Source: CAZGMJ01 sp964526785 | GTDB lineage: Bacteria; Planctomycetota; Phycisphaerae; Sedimentisphaerales; Anaerobacaceae | Assembly: GCA_964526785.1 (NCBI GenBank) | Contig: CAZGMJ010000096.1 | Location: 1 to 14,616, forward strand | Direction: 5' to 3' | DNA: 14,616 bases | In this document: positions 7,427-14,616 of the stretch, in pieces | Layout of the letters: each line of letters opens with the position of its first letter | Position numbering within the stretch: position 1 is the first letter of the stretch | Made by a program: the position numbers and the translations under genes | The notes under the pieces: generated by a model | Seen by the model: the letters and a program-made list of their open reading frames with translations, nothing else | What the model was told of the DNA's origin: nothing | Databases searched by the model: none

Positions 7427-9001
7427 CTATAAATCAGTCTTCGGCGGGGCAATCTCATCTTCCTCAAGCGGTCGCCGGCCCTCAAACGGTCCCCATCGAA
7501 GACGCTCTGCGGTCTTTCTGTCCATCTTGTAAACCTCGGGATTGTAATTCGGGTTTACCTTCGGAAACCGGGCTCCGACCTCCTTAAGATAGCTCATCAT
7601 TGTATCGTAGAGCCTCTTGTGTCTCTCCGGATACTCCTTTGCGATGTTGCGGACCTCTCCAATATCTTCGGAAAGATCGACCAGTATCGGAATACTCGGC
7701 TCTGCGTAGAAATGCAACACCTTGTACTGGCCGGTAATCATGGCCGAATGCGGCACACTACTGCGGTAATGAGGATAATGAAAATAGAGATTGCGATACA
7801 GGAAAGCCTCCTCCGGCTCCTTTCCGGCCATGTAAGCCGCGAGGCTGACACCGTCGATGTTCTCCAGTTCCTCCGGATCACCGCCCGCCCAGTCAACGAA
7901 CGTCTGCAGCAAATCATAATTAACCACATTGCCCGTAAACACCGAGCCCGGCTTGATACTCGGCCCCCGGACAATCATGGGCACCCGAATGCCCCCCTCC
8001 CACAGCCACCATTTCCTAGCGTGCAACGGTTGTGTCAGGCCGCGCTCGAGTCGCAACTCTTCGTGTCGATAGCCGTTGTCCGCCACCAGAATGACATAAG
8101 TGTTGTCCTCAATTCCAAGTTCATCGATCTTGTCGAGCACCGCACCGATCCGGCCGTCCAGGTCCTCGCCCATCGCTAACCAATTCGCAGGGTCCTGCTT
8201 CCGGTGAATGGTGTCAGGATCAGTCCCATTCTCTCTGTACCAGGCCTGCACGAGAGGATGCTTCACATACTTCTCGCGAGTCTTGTTCAGACATTCCCGA
8301 CCTGCATGCATGGCATAATGAGATATTTGAATGTAAAACGGATTGCCCTTTTCCACCTGCTCTTCGATGAACCCAATCGCCTTTTCGGTAATGCTGAACA
8401 TCAGCTTGGGATCGGACATATCCTCCGGCAGTCGCCTGGGCGTTGGCTCGCCGGGCTTGAGATTAGCCGTCAGCGTATTGCCGGGATTGTTGTTGGTATC
8501 GCCGTCGTGTAATACGTAGCCCTCCTTTCCGGGATCGCCCCGCATGTGCCACTTGCCAACGTGGGCGCTGACATAACCCAGCGGTTTGAGAGCCTCGGCT
8601 ATGGTGACCGCGTCTTCATCGAGTTCCATGTCGGACACGTTCGGAATCAGCGGGAAGTTGCGGTAGCTCCTCTGCGTGTCATAGTAGGGCTCCTTCGACC
8701 CCATATACACCGTGAAACCGCTGCGTGGATTGGACTGGCCCGTCTGCACGCACGCACGAGCAGGCGAGCACTGCGGCGAACCGTAGGCGTTACGGAACTT
8801 CATCCCCTCTCGAGCCAGCCGCTCGACATGCGGCATCTGCAGTACGGGCATGCGCGAATTATCCATGGAGTCATCCATGGCAACCGGCGATCCGTTCCAC
8901 GCCCAGTCATCTATGTAAAACATGACAATATTGGGCTTGTCCGCCGCGTAACAGGCTGCCGCCACTATCTGGACTAAGACCACTATCAGCCGGCTTTTCA
9001 T
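7427..9001 (-). CDS. Sulfatase with CSPAR active-site motif
   Basis: A 524-residue exported sulfatase. The start at 9001 (MKSRLIVVLVQIV...) is preferred to 9040 because it begins a clean signal peptide (cleavage near CYA-A, residues 17-20) and has GGAG nine bases upstream. Family features: metal ligands D31-D32 in YIDDWAWNG, the formylglycine Cys C78 in C-S-P-A-R (78-82), the second sulfatase signature GYVSAHVGKWH (142-152), SHYAMHA (227-233), ADNG (307-310) and K330 followed by WEGGIRVPMIVRGP. Ala in place of the commoner Ser within CxPSR is allowed by the family signature and is still recognised by maturases. The C-terminal 50 residues (PNYNPEVYKMDRKTAERLRWG...) form a short polar extension beyond the usual fold. 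The DDWxWNGSPVxMD start and this tail mark a subfamily different from the other three intact sulfatases here. Substrate unknown. Confidence 0.93.
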   Translation of the reverse strand: MKSRLIVVLVQIVAAACYAADKPNIVMFYIDDWAWNGSPVAMDDSMDNSRMPVLQMPHVERLAREGMKFRNAYGSPQCSPARACVQTGQSNPRSGFTVYMGSKEPYYDTQRSYRNFPLIPNVSDMELDEDAVTIAEALKPLGYVSAHVGKWHMRGDPGKEGYVLHDGDTNNNPGNTLTANLKPGEPTPRRLPEDMSDPKLMFSITEKAIGFIEEQVEKGNPFYIQISHYAMHAGRECLNKTREKYVKHPLVQAWYRENGTDPDTIHRKQDPANWLAMGEDLDGRIGAVLDKIDELGIEDNTYVILVADNGYRHEELRLERGLTQPLHARKWWLWEGGIRVPMIVRGPSIKPGSVFTGNVVNYDLLQTFVDWAGGDPEELENIDGVSLAAYMAGKEPEEAFLYRNLYFHYPHYRSSVPHSAMITGQYKVLHFYAEPSIPILVDLSEDIGEVRNIAKEYPERHKRLYDTMMSYLKEVGARFPKVNPNYNPEVYKMDRKTAERLRWGPFEGRRPLEEDEIAPPKTDL

Positions 9002-9064
9002 AATACAATTCTCCATATCGTAACTTACCCGGACAAACAAATCGATGCGTCCATGAAATCTTTC

Positions 9065-10501
9065 TTATCTCTTCTTGCTATACGCGTTTGGGAGCGTGGC
9101 ATTCCAACGCTCCACCTGCTTTCTAAGCGCAGATACAACCTCCGGATTCTTTTCCTTCACATTGCGAGTCTCCCCAGGGTCGGCGGCAAGGTCATACAGC
9201 TCGACATCATCGCCTGAAACGTGTAGTTTCCAGTCCCCCGAGAGCATTGAAATCCTGGCATTAGCATTGCTCACCTTCCAGAATAGCGGATCGACGCGTG
9301 AACGATCGGCCCCCAGCCAGATATCGCGCACGTCTTCGCCCTCGAACATGTCGGAGCGGACTGAACCACGTGAGCGGCTTAGAGAGGTCCGGTCCGAATG
9401 CGACGTCATGGAAACCCCCGCAACGCTGCAGATGGTAGGCAGCCAGTCCATCCCCGAAAAAACAGAGGTGCGGTTGACCTTCCCGGCCGGCACCTTGCCC
9501 GGCCAGCGAATGATAAACGGTGCCCGTACGCCCCCTTCCCACTGGGTGTGTTTTCCGCCGCGCAATCCGCCGACGTAGCCCAGCATGTTGCGTGAAGGAT
9601 TGTGTTCGAGAGATGGATCCGTGGGCTTGCCCTTGGTCACAAGAGGAGCGGGCCCTTGGTCGCTGGAGAACACGACAATCGTGTTCTCCAGCAGCCCCAA
9701 CTCGTCGAGCTTCCGCAACAGCCGACCCACCTGAAGATCCAGCGAATAAACGTCTCCCAGATAGTTGCGCATCGCCTCATCCAGATCCCCGCCGATCCGC
9801 TCGCAAACATCGAACTTCTCCTGCATGTGCGCACCGAAATCACTGCGATCCACAATCACGTCTTTGAACCGATCGGCTAGCGACACCAGCGGATCCACGG
9901 GATAATGGGTGATATGACCCCACACATTCACATAAAACGGAACGTCCTTATTGGCTTCGATAAAATCCATCGCAGCCTCAAACAAGCCCGCATCCCTGCC
10001 TCCCGGATCCGTCTTCGTGCCGCCGATTGTCTCTATCTGATCGATTCCATACGTACCGTCCTTGTCTTCCGGCCCCATATGCCATTTGCCGAAGTGCCCC
10101 GTCCGATACCCGGCCCGCTGAAGCAGTTCAGTCACGGTCACGCGTCCGGCAAATCCGAAACCCGCCATGTATTCGGGATAGCTGGCCGGATGCCGGCTGG
10201 TCATGAATCCCGTACGACTTGGACAGCAGGTCACGCCCGTCACATAAAAACGGTGGAACATCGTTCCTTCGGAGGCCAGCCTGTCCAACTCAGGCGTCTG
10301 TGCATAAGGATGTCCGTAACAGCCCAGGTCGCCGTACCCCAGATCGTCCGCCAGAATGAAAACTACATTGGGCTTGTCCATCCTGGAATTGGCCGAGACG
10401 CTCTCAGCCGATTCACCTGCCGCTCCGGCAGAGCAGCCAAGCACGAATGCCGCGACTGCGGGAACACATTGCCCCAAAAACCATCTCCGGCCTGTCCTCA
10501 T
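9065..10501 (-). CDS. Sulfatase with Tat/lipoprotein-type signal, arylsulfatase A-like
   Basis: A 478-residue sulfatase. The start at 10501 is chosen because MRTGRRWFLG opens a twin-arginine signal and a weak GAGAAAG precedes it; 10519 is the alternative. The signal continues to F-V-L-G-C23, a lipobox, so the enzyme may be folded in the cytoplasm, exported by Tat and lipid-anchored. Family features: D52-D53 in ADDLGYGDLGCYG, C92 in C-C-P-S-R (92-96) as the formylglycine Cys, second signature GYRTGHFGKWH (131-141), GHITHYP (195-201), SSDQG (279-283, Gln where most sulfatases have Asn) and GGKHTQWEGGVRAPFI (K317). The pattern fits the arylsulfatase A/GALNS-like branch. Between AGV (361-363) and GEDVRDIWLGADRSR (388-402) there is a Ser/Arg-rich stretch longer than I would expect. 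Gaps are 84 bp to the upstream gene and 63 bp to the downstream one. Substrate unknown. Confidence 0.93.
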   Translation of the reverse strand: MRTGRRWFLGQCVPAVAAFVLGCSAGAAGESAESVSANSRMDKPNVVFILADDLGYGDLGCYGHPYAQTPELDRLASEGTMFHRFYVTGVTCCPSRTGFMTSRHPASYPEYMAGFGFAGRVTVTELLQRAGYRTGHFGKWHMGPEDKDGTYGIDQIETIGGTKTDPGGRDAGLFEAAMDFIEANKDVPFYVNVWGHITHYPVDPLVSLADRFKDVIVDRSDFGAHMQEKFDVCERIGGDLDEAMRNYLGDVYSLDLQVGRLLRKLDELGLLENTIVVFSSDQGPAPLVTKGKPTDPSLEHNPSRNMLGYVGGLRGGKHTQWEGGVRAPFIIRWPGKVPAGKVNRTSVFSGMDWLPTICSVAGVSMTSHSDRTSLSRSRGSVRSDMFEGEDVRDIWLGADRSRVDPLFWKVSNANARISMLSGDWKLHVSGDDVELYDLAADPGETRNVKEKNPEVVSALRKQVERWNATLPNAYSKKR

Positions 10502-10585
10502 AGTAGCTTTCTCATGCACAATATATCTTATTCACACTTTCTTATAACCTGGCTCGATTCTCTATAGCATTACCCGGCAACCCTG

Positions 10586-12016
10586 TCATTTCCTTTTTGC
10601 CCCTATTCTCGATGGCATCGGCACAGACATCTCCGATAGGCTCGGAACCGCAGCCTGCATCTTCCTGATGACGGGCGCATACTCCGGATTATCAATCATG
10701 TTGGTCCATTCGTGCGGATCTTCGACGCAATTGTAAAATTCCTCATGGCCGTCCTTGTAGCGAATATAGCGTCCCATTTCATTGCGGATGCTGATGTAGG
10801 CAAGCCATGGGCCATGCTTGCTCGTCAGGCCGGTGATAGCGGTGCTCTCCCATTCCGCCTCCGGATTATTGAGCAGCCGAACGAGTGAATGACCATCCAG
10901 ATAGTCCGGCGGTTCCAGGCCGCACAACTCGGCCAGAGTCGGATAGATATCAAGCAGCGACACAAAACGTCGGCAGACAACTCCATCTGGAGTCACGCCC
11001 GGTACCCGGAACATCAGCAGGCTGTGAGTAGCCTCTTCCCAGAGCGTTGCCTTCTGCCAGTGGTGCTTTTCGCCCAGATGGAAGCCATGATCCGTCAGGA
11101 ACACGACAATGGTATTGTCCCTGTAAGGGCTCTCGTCCAGCGCATCCAGCACCCGCCCCATTTGAGCATCCACATAAGCCGTCGTCGCCAGATAAGCCTG
11201 AACCGCTTGTTTGTGCAGACCATGCTCCATCACTGCATCCACAAACCGGCCCTTGCGCTCCGTCAAAGCACGGCCGAGCAGCGGCACATCATCCAGATCA
11301 CCTTCCTTCAATTCCGGCGTGGTGACTTCGTCCAGAGGAAACATATCGAAGTACTTCTTGGGCACATACCACGGCATGTGTGGATTGAATGTGCCGCAGG
11401 CAAGGAAGAACGGTTTGTCGTGCTTCTTCTCAAGCTGTCTGATGGCGTGGTTGACCATTAATGTGTCGTTCATCTCCTCTTCAGCCAGGTGAATAGGGCC
11501 CCAGTCCTGTTCACCCCTGCCTACAGCCGTAAGAGGGGCCCCCGGCGGAGCCGGATCCCGCTTATGCCCGATCTTCTCATCCCAGTGCTCTCTCTGATCC
11601 CACCCATGGGTGATCTTCCCGTATGCTGTGGTGGTGTAGCCGGCTCTCTTGAAGAAACCCGCCAAAGACAGCGCTTTCTTGAGTGGCTCACTTGAACCTG
11701 CTCCCGGCGTATTGTGATAGTGGCCCGATTTCCACGGGGCTACTCCGGAAAAGAACGCGGTCCGAGAGGGCGAACACACCGGAGCCGCTGTGTAGGAGCG
11801 AGTAAAGATCACCCCGCTATCGGCCAATCGCTGGAGATTGGGAGCCACCACCTTCCCCGCGTAACGGTTGGTATCGCCAAGCAGCCAACTGTTCAAATCG
11901 TCCGAAACCAGAAACAGCACATTCATCTTTTCCTGTTTAGCTGTTCCCTTGTAAAATGCCGAAACCGGCACGGCAAAAAGCACCACGATCAACAATCTCA
12001 ACCATGCTCTTTTCAC
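10586..12016 (-). CDS. Sulfatase, iduronate-2-sulfatase-like
   Basis: A 476-residue exported sulfatase starting with GTG at 12016; AAGGAGAAG lies at a good distance upstream, and the GTG opens the signal peptide MKRAWLRLLIVVLFAVPVSA (cleavage near VSA-F). Features: SDDLNSWLL (38-46, metal Asps D39-D40), C81 in C-S-P-S-R (81-85), AYGKITHGW (131-139), FNPHMPWYVPKKYFDMFP (210-227), LTDHGFHLGEKHHWQK (307-322) and TLWEEATHSLLMFRVPG (324-340). The FNPHxPWxxPxKYFD and TDHGxHLGExxxWxKxTLWEExT blocks are hallmarks of the iduronate-2-sulfatase branch, which acts on 2-O-sulfated uronic acids in glycosaminoglycans; actual substrate here is inference. It is the first sulfatase after the oxidoreductase gene (61-bp gap) and is likely on the same transcript. 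Confidence 0.93.
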   Translation of the reverse strand: MKRAWLRLLIVVLFAVPVSAFYKGTAKQEKMNVLFLVSDDLNSWLLGDTNRYAGKVVAPNLQRLADSGVIFTRSYTAAPVCSPSRTAFFSGVAPWKSGHYHNTPGAGSSEPLKKALSLAGFFKRAGYTTTAYGKITHGWDQREHWDEKIGHKRDPAPPGAPLTAVGRGEQDWGPIHLAEEEMNDTLMVNHAIRQLEKKHDKPFFLACGTFNPHMPWYVPKKYFDMFPLDEVTTPELKEGDLDDVPLLGRALTERKGRFVDAVMEHGLHKQAVQAYLATTAYVDAQMGRVLDALDESPYRDNTIVVFLTDHGFHLGEKHHWQKATLWEEATHSLLMFRVPGVTPDGVVCRRFVSLLDIYPTLAELCGLEPPDYLDGHSLVRLLNNPEAEWESTAITGLTSKHGPWLAYISIRNEMGRYIRYKDGHEEFYNCVEDPHEWTNMIDNPEYAPVIRKMQAAVPSLSEMSVPMPSRIGAKRK

Positions 12017-12077
12017 AATCTCTTCTCCTTGCTGTCTTCGCAGCCAATTCCCCCGTTACTTCCGGATTGTCGCCGCA

Positions 12078-13442
12078 TTACGCCGGCAGACCTTCTCCGC
12101 ACTCCCAGCCTTTGCGCACCGGTTCTTTGATATAGGCATTCAGGGAACTGTCTTTGAAGGTCATGCTTTCAGGATTGTATTCCACTTTCTTGCCGGATCG
12201 CAAAGCGATGGTGCCCAGGATCACAGTCTCGGTCAGCGGGACCGCATAGTCGAAGTTGGAGCCGGGCTTGTCAATATCGCCGCGGATCGCCGCCATAATC
12301 TCCTGTACGGGATTGCCGACCGCACGCGGGATGGTCTTCTCCGGCAGGGCCCTGCGTATGGTGCTCCAGTCCTTGATCAGACGCGGAGCGTTCGGGCGCA
12401 TCCCCGGCGAGTAGATGGTGTTCTTATCTCCCACCATCAGACATCCGCCGCTCTGGATCGTTCTGAGCCCATACTTCTCGACGGTACCATCTGGCAGCTT
12501 CGGCAAATGTCCGCCTTCATACCAGTAAACCGTAACGGCCGGCTTGTCGCCCCTGGCGGGATATTCATACACATACGTGGCTCCGGCCTCCTTCCGGGGC
12601 TTGTCGTGATAGAGATGCTGGAAGTTAATAGTGTGGTCCGTATAGACCATCGACGGATATCCCAGGCCCATGGCATACTTCGGGATGTCGAGCGTATGAC
12701 AACCGATATCACCCAAACCGCCCAGGCCGTAGTCCCACCACCAGCGCCACCCCGACGGACAGAGCTTGCTGTTATAAGGATTGAGTTTGGCCGGTCCGGT
12801 CCAGAGATCCCAGTCGAGCGTGTCCGGAATTGGTTCCGCCGGCAACCTGATCTTAGCATTCAGAGTATTGTTTGTCGTGCGGTTCGTCCACGCATGAACC
12901 TCGCGCACCTCACCGATCAATCCGGCTTCGTACCACTCGCGTATCTGACGCATGCCTTCGAAAGTGTGTCCCTGATTGCCCATTACCGTTTGAACGCCGA
13001 ACTTGTGATACGCCTTCTGCAGGGTCCGCGCCTGCCATATATTGTGCGTCAGCGGCTTCTGCGTATGCACCGCAATCCCGCGCTCCATGGCCGCATAAGT
13101 CGCAGGAAAATGGGTATGGTCCGGCGTACTGACGATGGCCAGATCCAGTTCATCGCCATGGACATCCAGCAGCTTGCGGAAATCCTTGTAACGTTTCGCT
13201 TGTGGGAATGCCTCGAATCCTCCCGCGCCTCGCACTTGGTCCACCTCGGCAATGGCGACGACGTTCTGCTGACGGCAATCCCTGTAGCAGGTCCTGGCAA
13301 TGCCCCCTGCACCGATAAGAGCCACGTTGATCTTTGAACCGGCACTGGGACCCGCCCGGCCAATAGCAAAACGAGGCAATACAAACCAAGCCCCTATGGC
13401 GGCATGTGCTTTCAGGTACGCTCTGCGTGATAGTCTTGTCAT
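12078..13442 (-). CDS. Tat-exported Gfo/Idh/MocA-family NAD(P)-dependent oxidoreductase
   Basis: A 454-residue protein. The start at 13442 has a near-perfect AAGGAGG eight bases upstream and opens a twin-arginine signal with S-R-R-A-Y-L-K (5-11), cleavable near residue 30. The Rossmann fold starts at INVALIGAGGIA (38-49, GxGxxA nucleotide-binding loop). STPDHTH (105-111) and TQKPLTH (127-133, the family EKP motif with Gln) line the cofactor site. In the C-terminal alpha/beta domain GDIGCHTLD (244-252) carries the usual catalytic-site His249. Tat export is consistent with a cofactor loaded before transport. Members oxidise or reduce sugar hydroxyls, often at C3, or cleave glycosides by a redox-elimination route. 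It is the first gene of the leftward run and faces the ThuA-domain gene across a shared promoter region, recalling the ThuA/ThuB pair. The substrate is not evident. Confidence 0.92.
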   Translation of the reverse strand: MTRLSRRAYLKAHAAIGAWFVLPRFAIGRAGPSAGSKINVALIGAGGIARTCYRDCRQQNVVAIAEVDQVRGAGGFEAFPQAKRYKDFRKLLDVHGDELDLAIVSTPDHTHFPATYAAMERGIAVHTQKPLTHNIWQARTLQKAYHKFGVQTVMGNQGHTFEGMRQIREWYEAGLIGEVREVHAWTNRTTNNTLNAKIRLPAEPIPDTLDWDLWTGPAKLNPYNSKLCPSGWRWWWDYGLGGLGDIGCHTLDIPKYAMGLGYPSMVYTDHTINFQHLYHDKPRKEAGATYVYEYPARGDKPAVTVYWYEGGHLPKLPDGTVEKYGLRTIQSGGCLMVGDKNTIYSPGMRPNAPRLIKDWSTIRRALPEKTIPRAVGNPVQEIMAAIRGDIDKPGSNFDYAVPLTETVILGTIALRSGKKVEYNPESMTFKDSSLNAYIKEPVRKGWECGEGLPA

Positions 13443-13488
13443 TGGTTCAACCTCCTTCCATGGTTGTTTTCGTTGTATGCACATCCAT

Positions 13489-13517
13489 AGTGTAAACGCC
13501 TGCGGCGCAACCTTCAA
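13489..13517 (-). promoter_or_regulatory. Sigma70-like promoter for the oxidoreductase-sulfatase run
   Basis: On the minus strand TTGAAG (plus-strand 13512-13517) and TACACT (13489-13494) are separated by exactly 17 bp; each matches four of six consensus positions. The -10 lies about 46 bp before the oxidoreductase start, leaving room for a short leader that ends in AAGGAGG. It is back-to-back with the ThuA promoter: only 19 bp separate the two -35 elements. Inferred by eye, with no transcription data. Confidence 0.5.
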
Positions 13518-13536
13518 CCATCCTCGTCCGGTGCGA

Positions 13537-13565
13537 TTGCGGCCCGGAAGAATAGCCGCTATAAT
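13537..13565 (+). promoter_or_regulatory. Sigma70-like promoter for the ThuA-domain gene
   Basis: A perfect TATAAT (13560-13565) with TTGCGG (13537-13542) 17 bp upstream. The -10 is about 50 bp before the ThuA start. The perfect -10 and ideal spacing make this the best promoter match in the window. Its -35 lies 19 bp from the -35 of the opposing promoter, so one bound protein could affect both. Confidence 0.6.
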
Positions 13566-13614
13566 TACCCTGTGTTCTGCTTCTCGAAGATACCTCGGAT
13601 TGAAAGGGTTGACC

Positions 13615-14493
13615 ATGAAACGGTGCGTATTGTTGTCGATTTTGATAGCCATGTTTGCCGGATCGGTCGTTTTCTGCCGGGGCGCCGCGCGTCGGCCCGC
13701 GGACCCGACCCCGCAGGATTTGGCGAAGATCAGGGCCGCGGTGCCGAAAAAGCCGAGTGCCAAACCGGCCAAACCTCGCAGGATGCTTGTTCTCAGCTAC
13801 CAGAGTCATGACCGGGGACGATTTGCGGGCGAGGCGGCATTGCAGATCATGGCCGAACAGACGCGAGCTTTCGAAGTGGAGTTTGCCCGCGACAAGGAGA
13901 CAGTATCAAGAATGCTGGTGCCGGAAAAGCTCAAGGCCTTTGATGCTGTCTGCGTGAACAACTCAACCGGTGGCAAGGGTGTTTCACACAATGGCAAAAC
14001 CTGGGTGGAGAATCTCAGCGACTATGTCGCCGATGGAGGTGGACTGGTGGGTATTCATGCGGCAACCGACAACAAATTCGGCGAGATATTCGGAGGCTAC
14101 TTCTCGGGCCATCCGTGGTCCGAAGAGGTCGGCGTGAAGATCGACGATCCGAAACATCGCCTCACGAGAGTGTTCGACGGCAAAGGCTTCATGGTAAATG
14201 ACGAGATATATCAATTCACCAGGATCTACTCTCGAGACAAGCTCCGTGTCTTACTGAGTCTCGATATGACAAAGACAGCGGACAAGGGACGGCGAGAGGA
14301 CAAGGACAATGCAGTCGCGTGGGTCAGGCGGCATGGCAAAGGACGCATTTTCTACTGCTCGCTGGGACACAAGCACCATATCTTTCAAAACCCCAGGCTG
14401 CTTCAGTTCTACCTGGACGGAATCCAGTTTGCCCTGGGTGATATCGAGGCGGATATGACGCCGAGTAGCCAGTTGGACAAGTCTGCACATTAG
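13615..14493 (+). CDS. Exported ThuA-domain protein
   Basis: A 292-residue protein and the only plus-strand gene. The start at 13615 has AAAGGG eight bases upstream and opens a signal peptide (residues 1-22). Next comes a charged Lys/Pro/Ala-rich linker (about 25-56), then a ThuA-like (class I glutamine amidotransferase-like) domain: RRMLVLSYQSH (55-65), AFDAVCVNNST (108-118), the diagnostic GGGLVGIHAATD (141-152), GHPW (165-168), VNDEIYQF (194-201) and VAWVRRHGKGRIFYCSLGH (234-252). ThuA in Sinorhizobium works with the Gfo/Idh enzyme ThuB in making 3-keto-trehalose, but the exact chemistry of ThuA domains is poorly known; a role in carbohydrate turnover outside the cytoplasm is likely. It is divergent from the oxidoreductase gene. 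No convincing terminator follows in 14494-14616. Confidence 0.92.
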   Translation: MKRCVLLSILIAMFAGSVVFCRGAARRPADPTPQDLAKIRAAVPKKPSAKPAKPRRMLVLSYQSHDRGRFAGEAALQIMAEQTRAFEVEFARDKETVSRMLVPEKLKAFDAVCVNNSTGGKGVSHNGKTWVENLSDYVADGGGLVGIHAATDNKFGEIFGGYFSGHPWSEEVGVKIDDPKHRLTRVFDGKGFMVNDEIYQFTRIYSRDKLRVLLSLDMTKTADKGRREDKDNAVAWVRRHGKGRIFYCSLGHKHHIFQNPRLLQFYLDGIQFALGDIEADMTPSSQLDKSAH

Positions 14494-14616
14494 CAGGCGG
14501 TGGCTGCCCCCAACTATTTGTTGAGCTATTCATGTTTGCGTCACTATTACCTTGCCTTCTTCTAGTCCCAAAACAAGCGAGGTTCTTTTCGGTTTGCCGC
14601 GACCGTCACAGTGACT

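Noticed and set aside
7427..9001. CSPAR as a non-functional formylglycine site
   Set aside because: The sulfatase signature allows Ser, Thr or Ala at that position, and all other active-site motifs are intact.
12078..13442. QKP instead of EKP in the oxidoreductase as a lost active-site residue
   Set aside because: TQKPLTH is, to my knowledge, a usual form in Tat-exported members of this family, so it is not a sign of inactivation.
13300..13614. Longer N-terminus for the ThuA-domain protein
   Set aside because: The extension overlaps the oxidoreductase coding sequence on the other strand and would bury the signal peptide and the TATAAT promoter.
13443..13772. Longer N-terminus for the Gfo/Idh oxidoreductase
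   Set aside because: The extra 110 codons run through the promoter region and antisense to the ThuA gene, whereas the start at 13442 has AAGGAGG and opens a Tat signal.
14605..14615. Palindrome GTCAC-A-GTGAC at the right edge
   Set aside because: One short palindrome at the window edge with no partner copy near the promoters; too little to call an operator.
1..14616. tRNA, rRNA, CRISPR arrays or riboswitches
   Set aside because: No repeated spacer pattern, tRNA-like cloverleaf sequence or conserved rRNA segment was seen; intergenic gaps are short.

Overview
The window looks like a sulfated-polysaccharide utilisation locus from a member of the PVC superphylum, most likely a planctomycete. 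A Kiritimatiella- or Lentisphaera-like bacterium cannot be excluded. The reasons are the dense run of exported sulfatases of different subfamilies, a Tat-exported Gfo/Idh/MocA oxidoreductase, a ThuA-domain protein, PQQ-like beta-propeller proteins (one with EF-hands) and a transposase of a type I associate with planctomycete genomes. This assignment is by family content only; there is no rRNA or other phylogenetic marker here.

Layout. All genes but the last are on the minus strand, so transcription runs from high to low coordinates. At the right, a 172-bp intergenic region carries two back-to-back sigma70-like promoters. Rightward it drives an exported ThuA-domain protein (13615-14493). Leftward it drives a run that begins with a Tat-exported Gfo/Idh/MocA oxidoreductase (12078-13442). 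Four intact sulfatases follow, with gaps of 61, 84, 63 and 11 bp: iduronate-2-sulfatase-like (10586-12016), a Tat/lipoprotein sulfatase (9065-10501), a CSPAR-motif sulfatase (7427-9001) and a heparan-N-sulfatase-like enzyme (5919-7415).

The last intact sulfatase overlaps by ATGA the start of a broken gene (5709-5922), of which only a signal peptide and a short frameshifted piece remain. Next comes a roughly 1.5-kb insertion sequence (about 4205-5704) whose DDE transposase carries two frameshifts. On its far side lies the 3' half of a fifth sulfatase (3273 to about 4204) that lacks its catalytic N-terminal half. The two pieces flanking the element are not halves of one gene, so DNA appears to have been lost there. 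Two paralogous exported PQQ-like beta-propeller proteins follow (1709-3235, with two EF-hand loops inserted, and 149-1474), then a weak terminator hairpin.

Likely joint function (inference). The exported sulfatases would strip different sulfate groups from a complex, possibly glycosaminoglycan-like or algal, polysaccharide. The Gfo/Idh oxidoreductase and ThuA-domain protein face each other across the shared promoter region and resemble in family the ThuA/ThuB pair that makes 3-keto-disaccharides in rhizobia. That suggests an oxidative sugar-processing step outside the cytoplasm. No intact glycoside hydrolase or lyase, no SusC/D-type importer, no regulator and no formylglycine-generating enzyme is in the window, so those must lie elsewhere.
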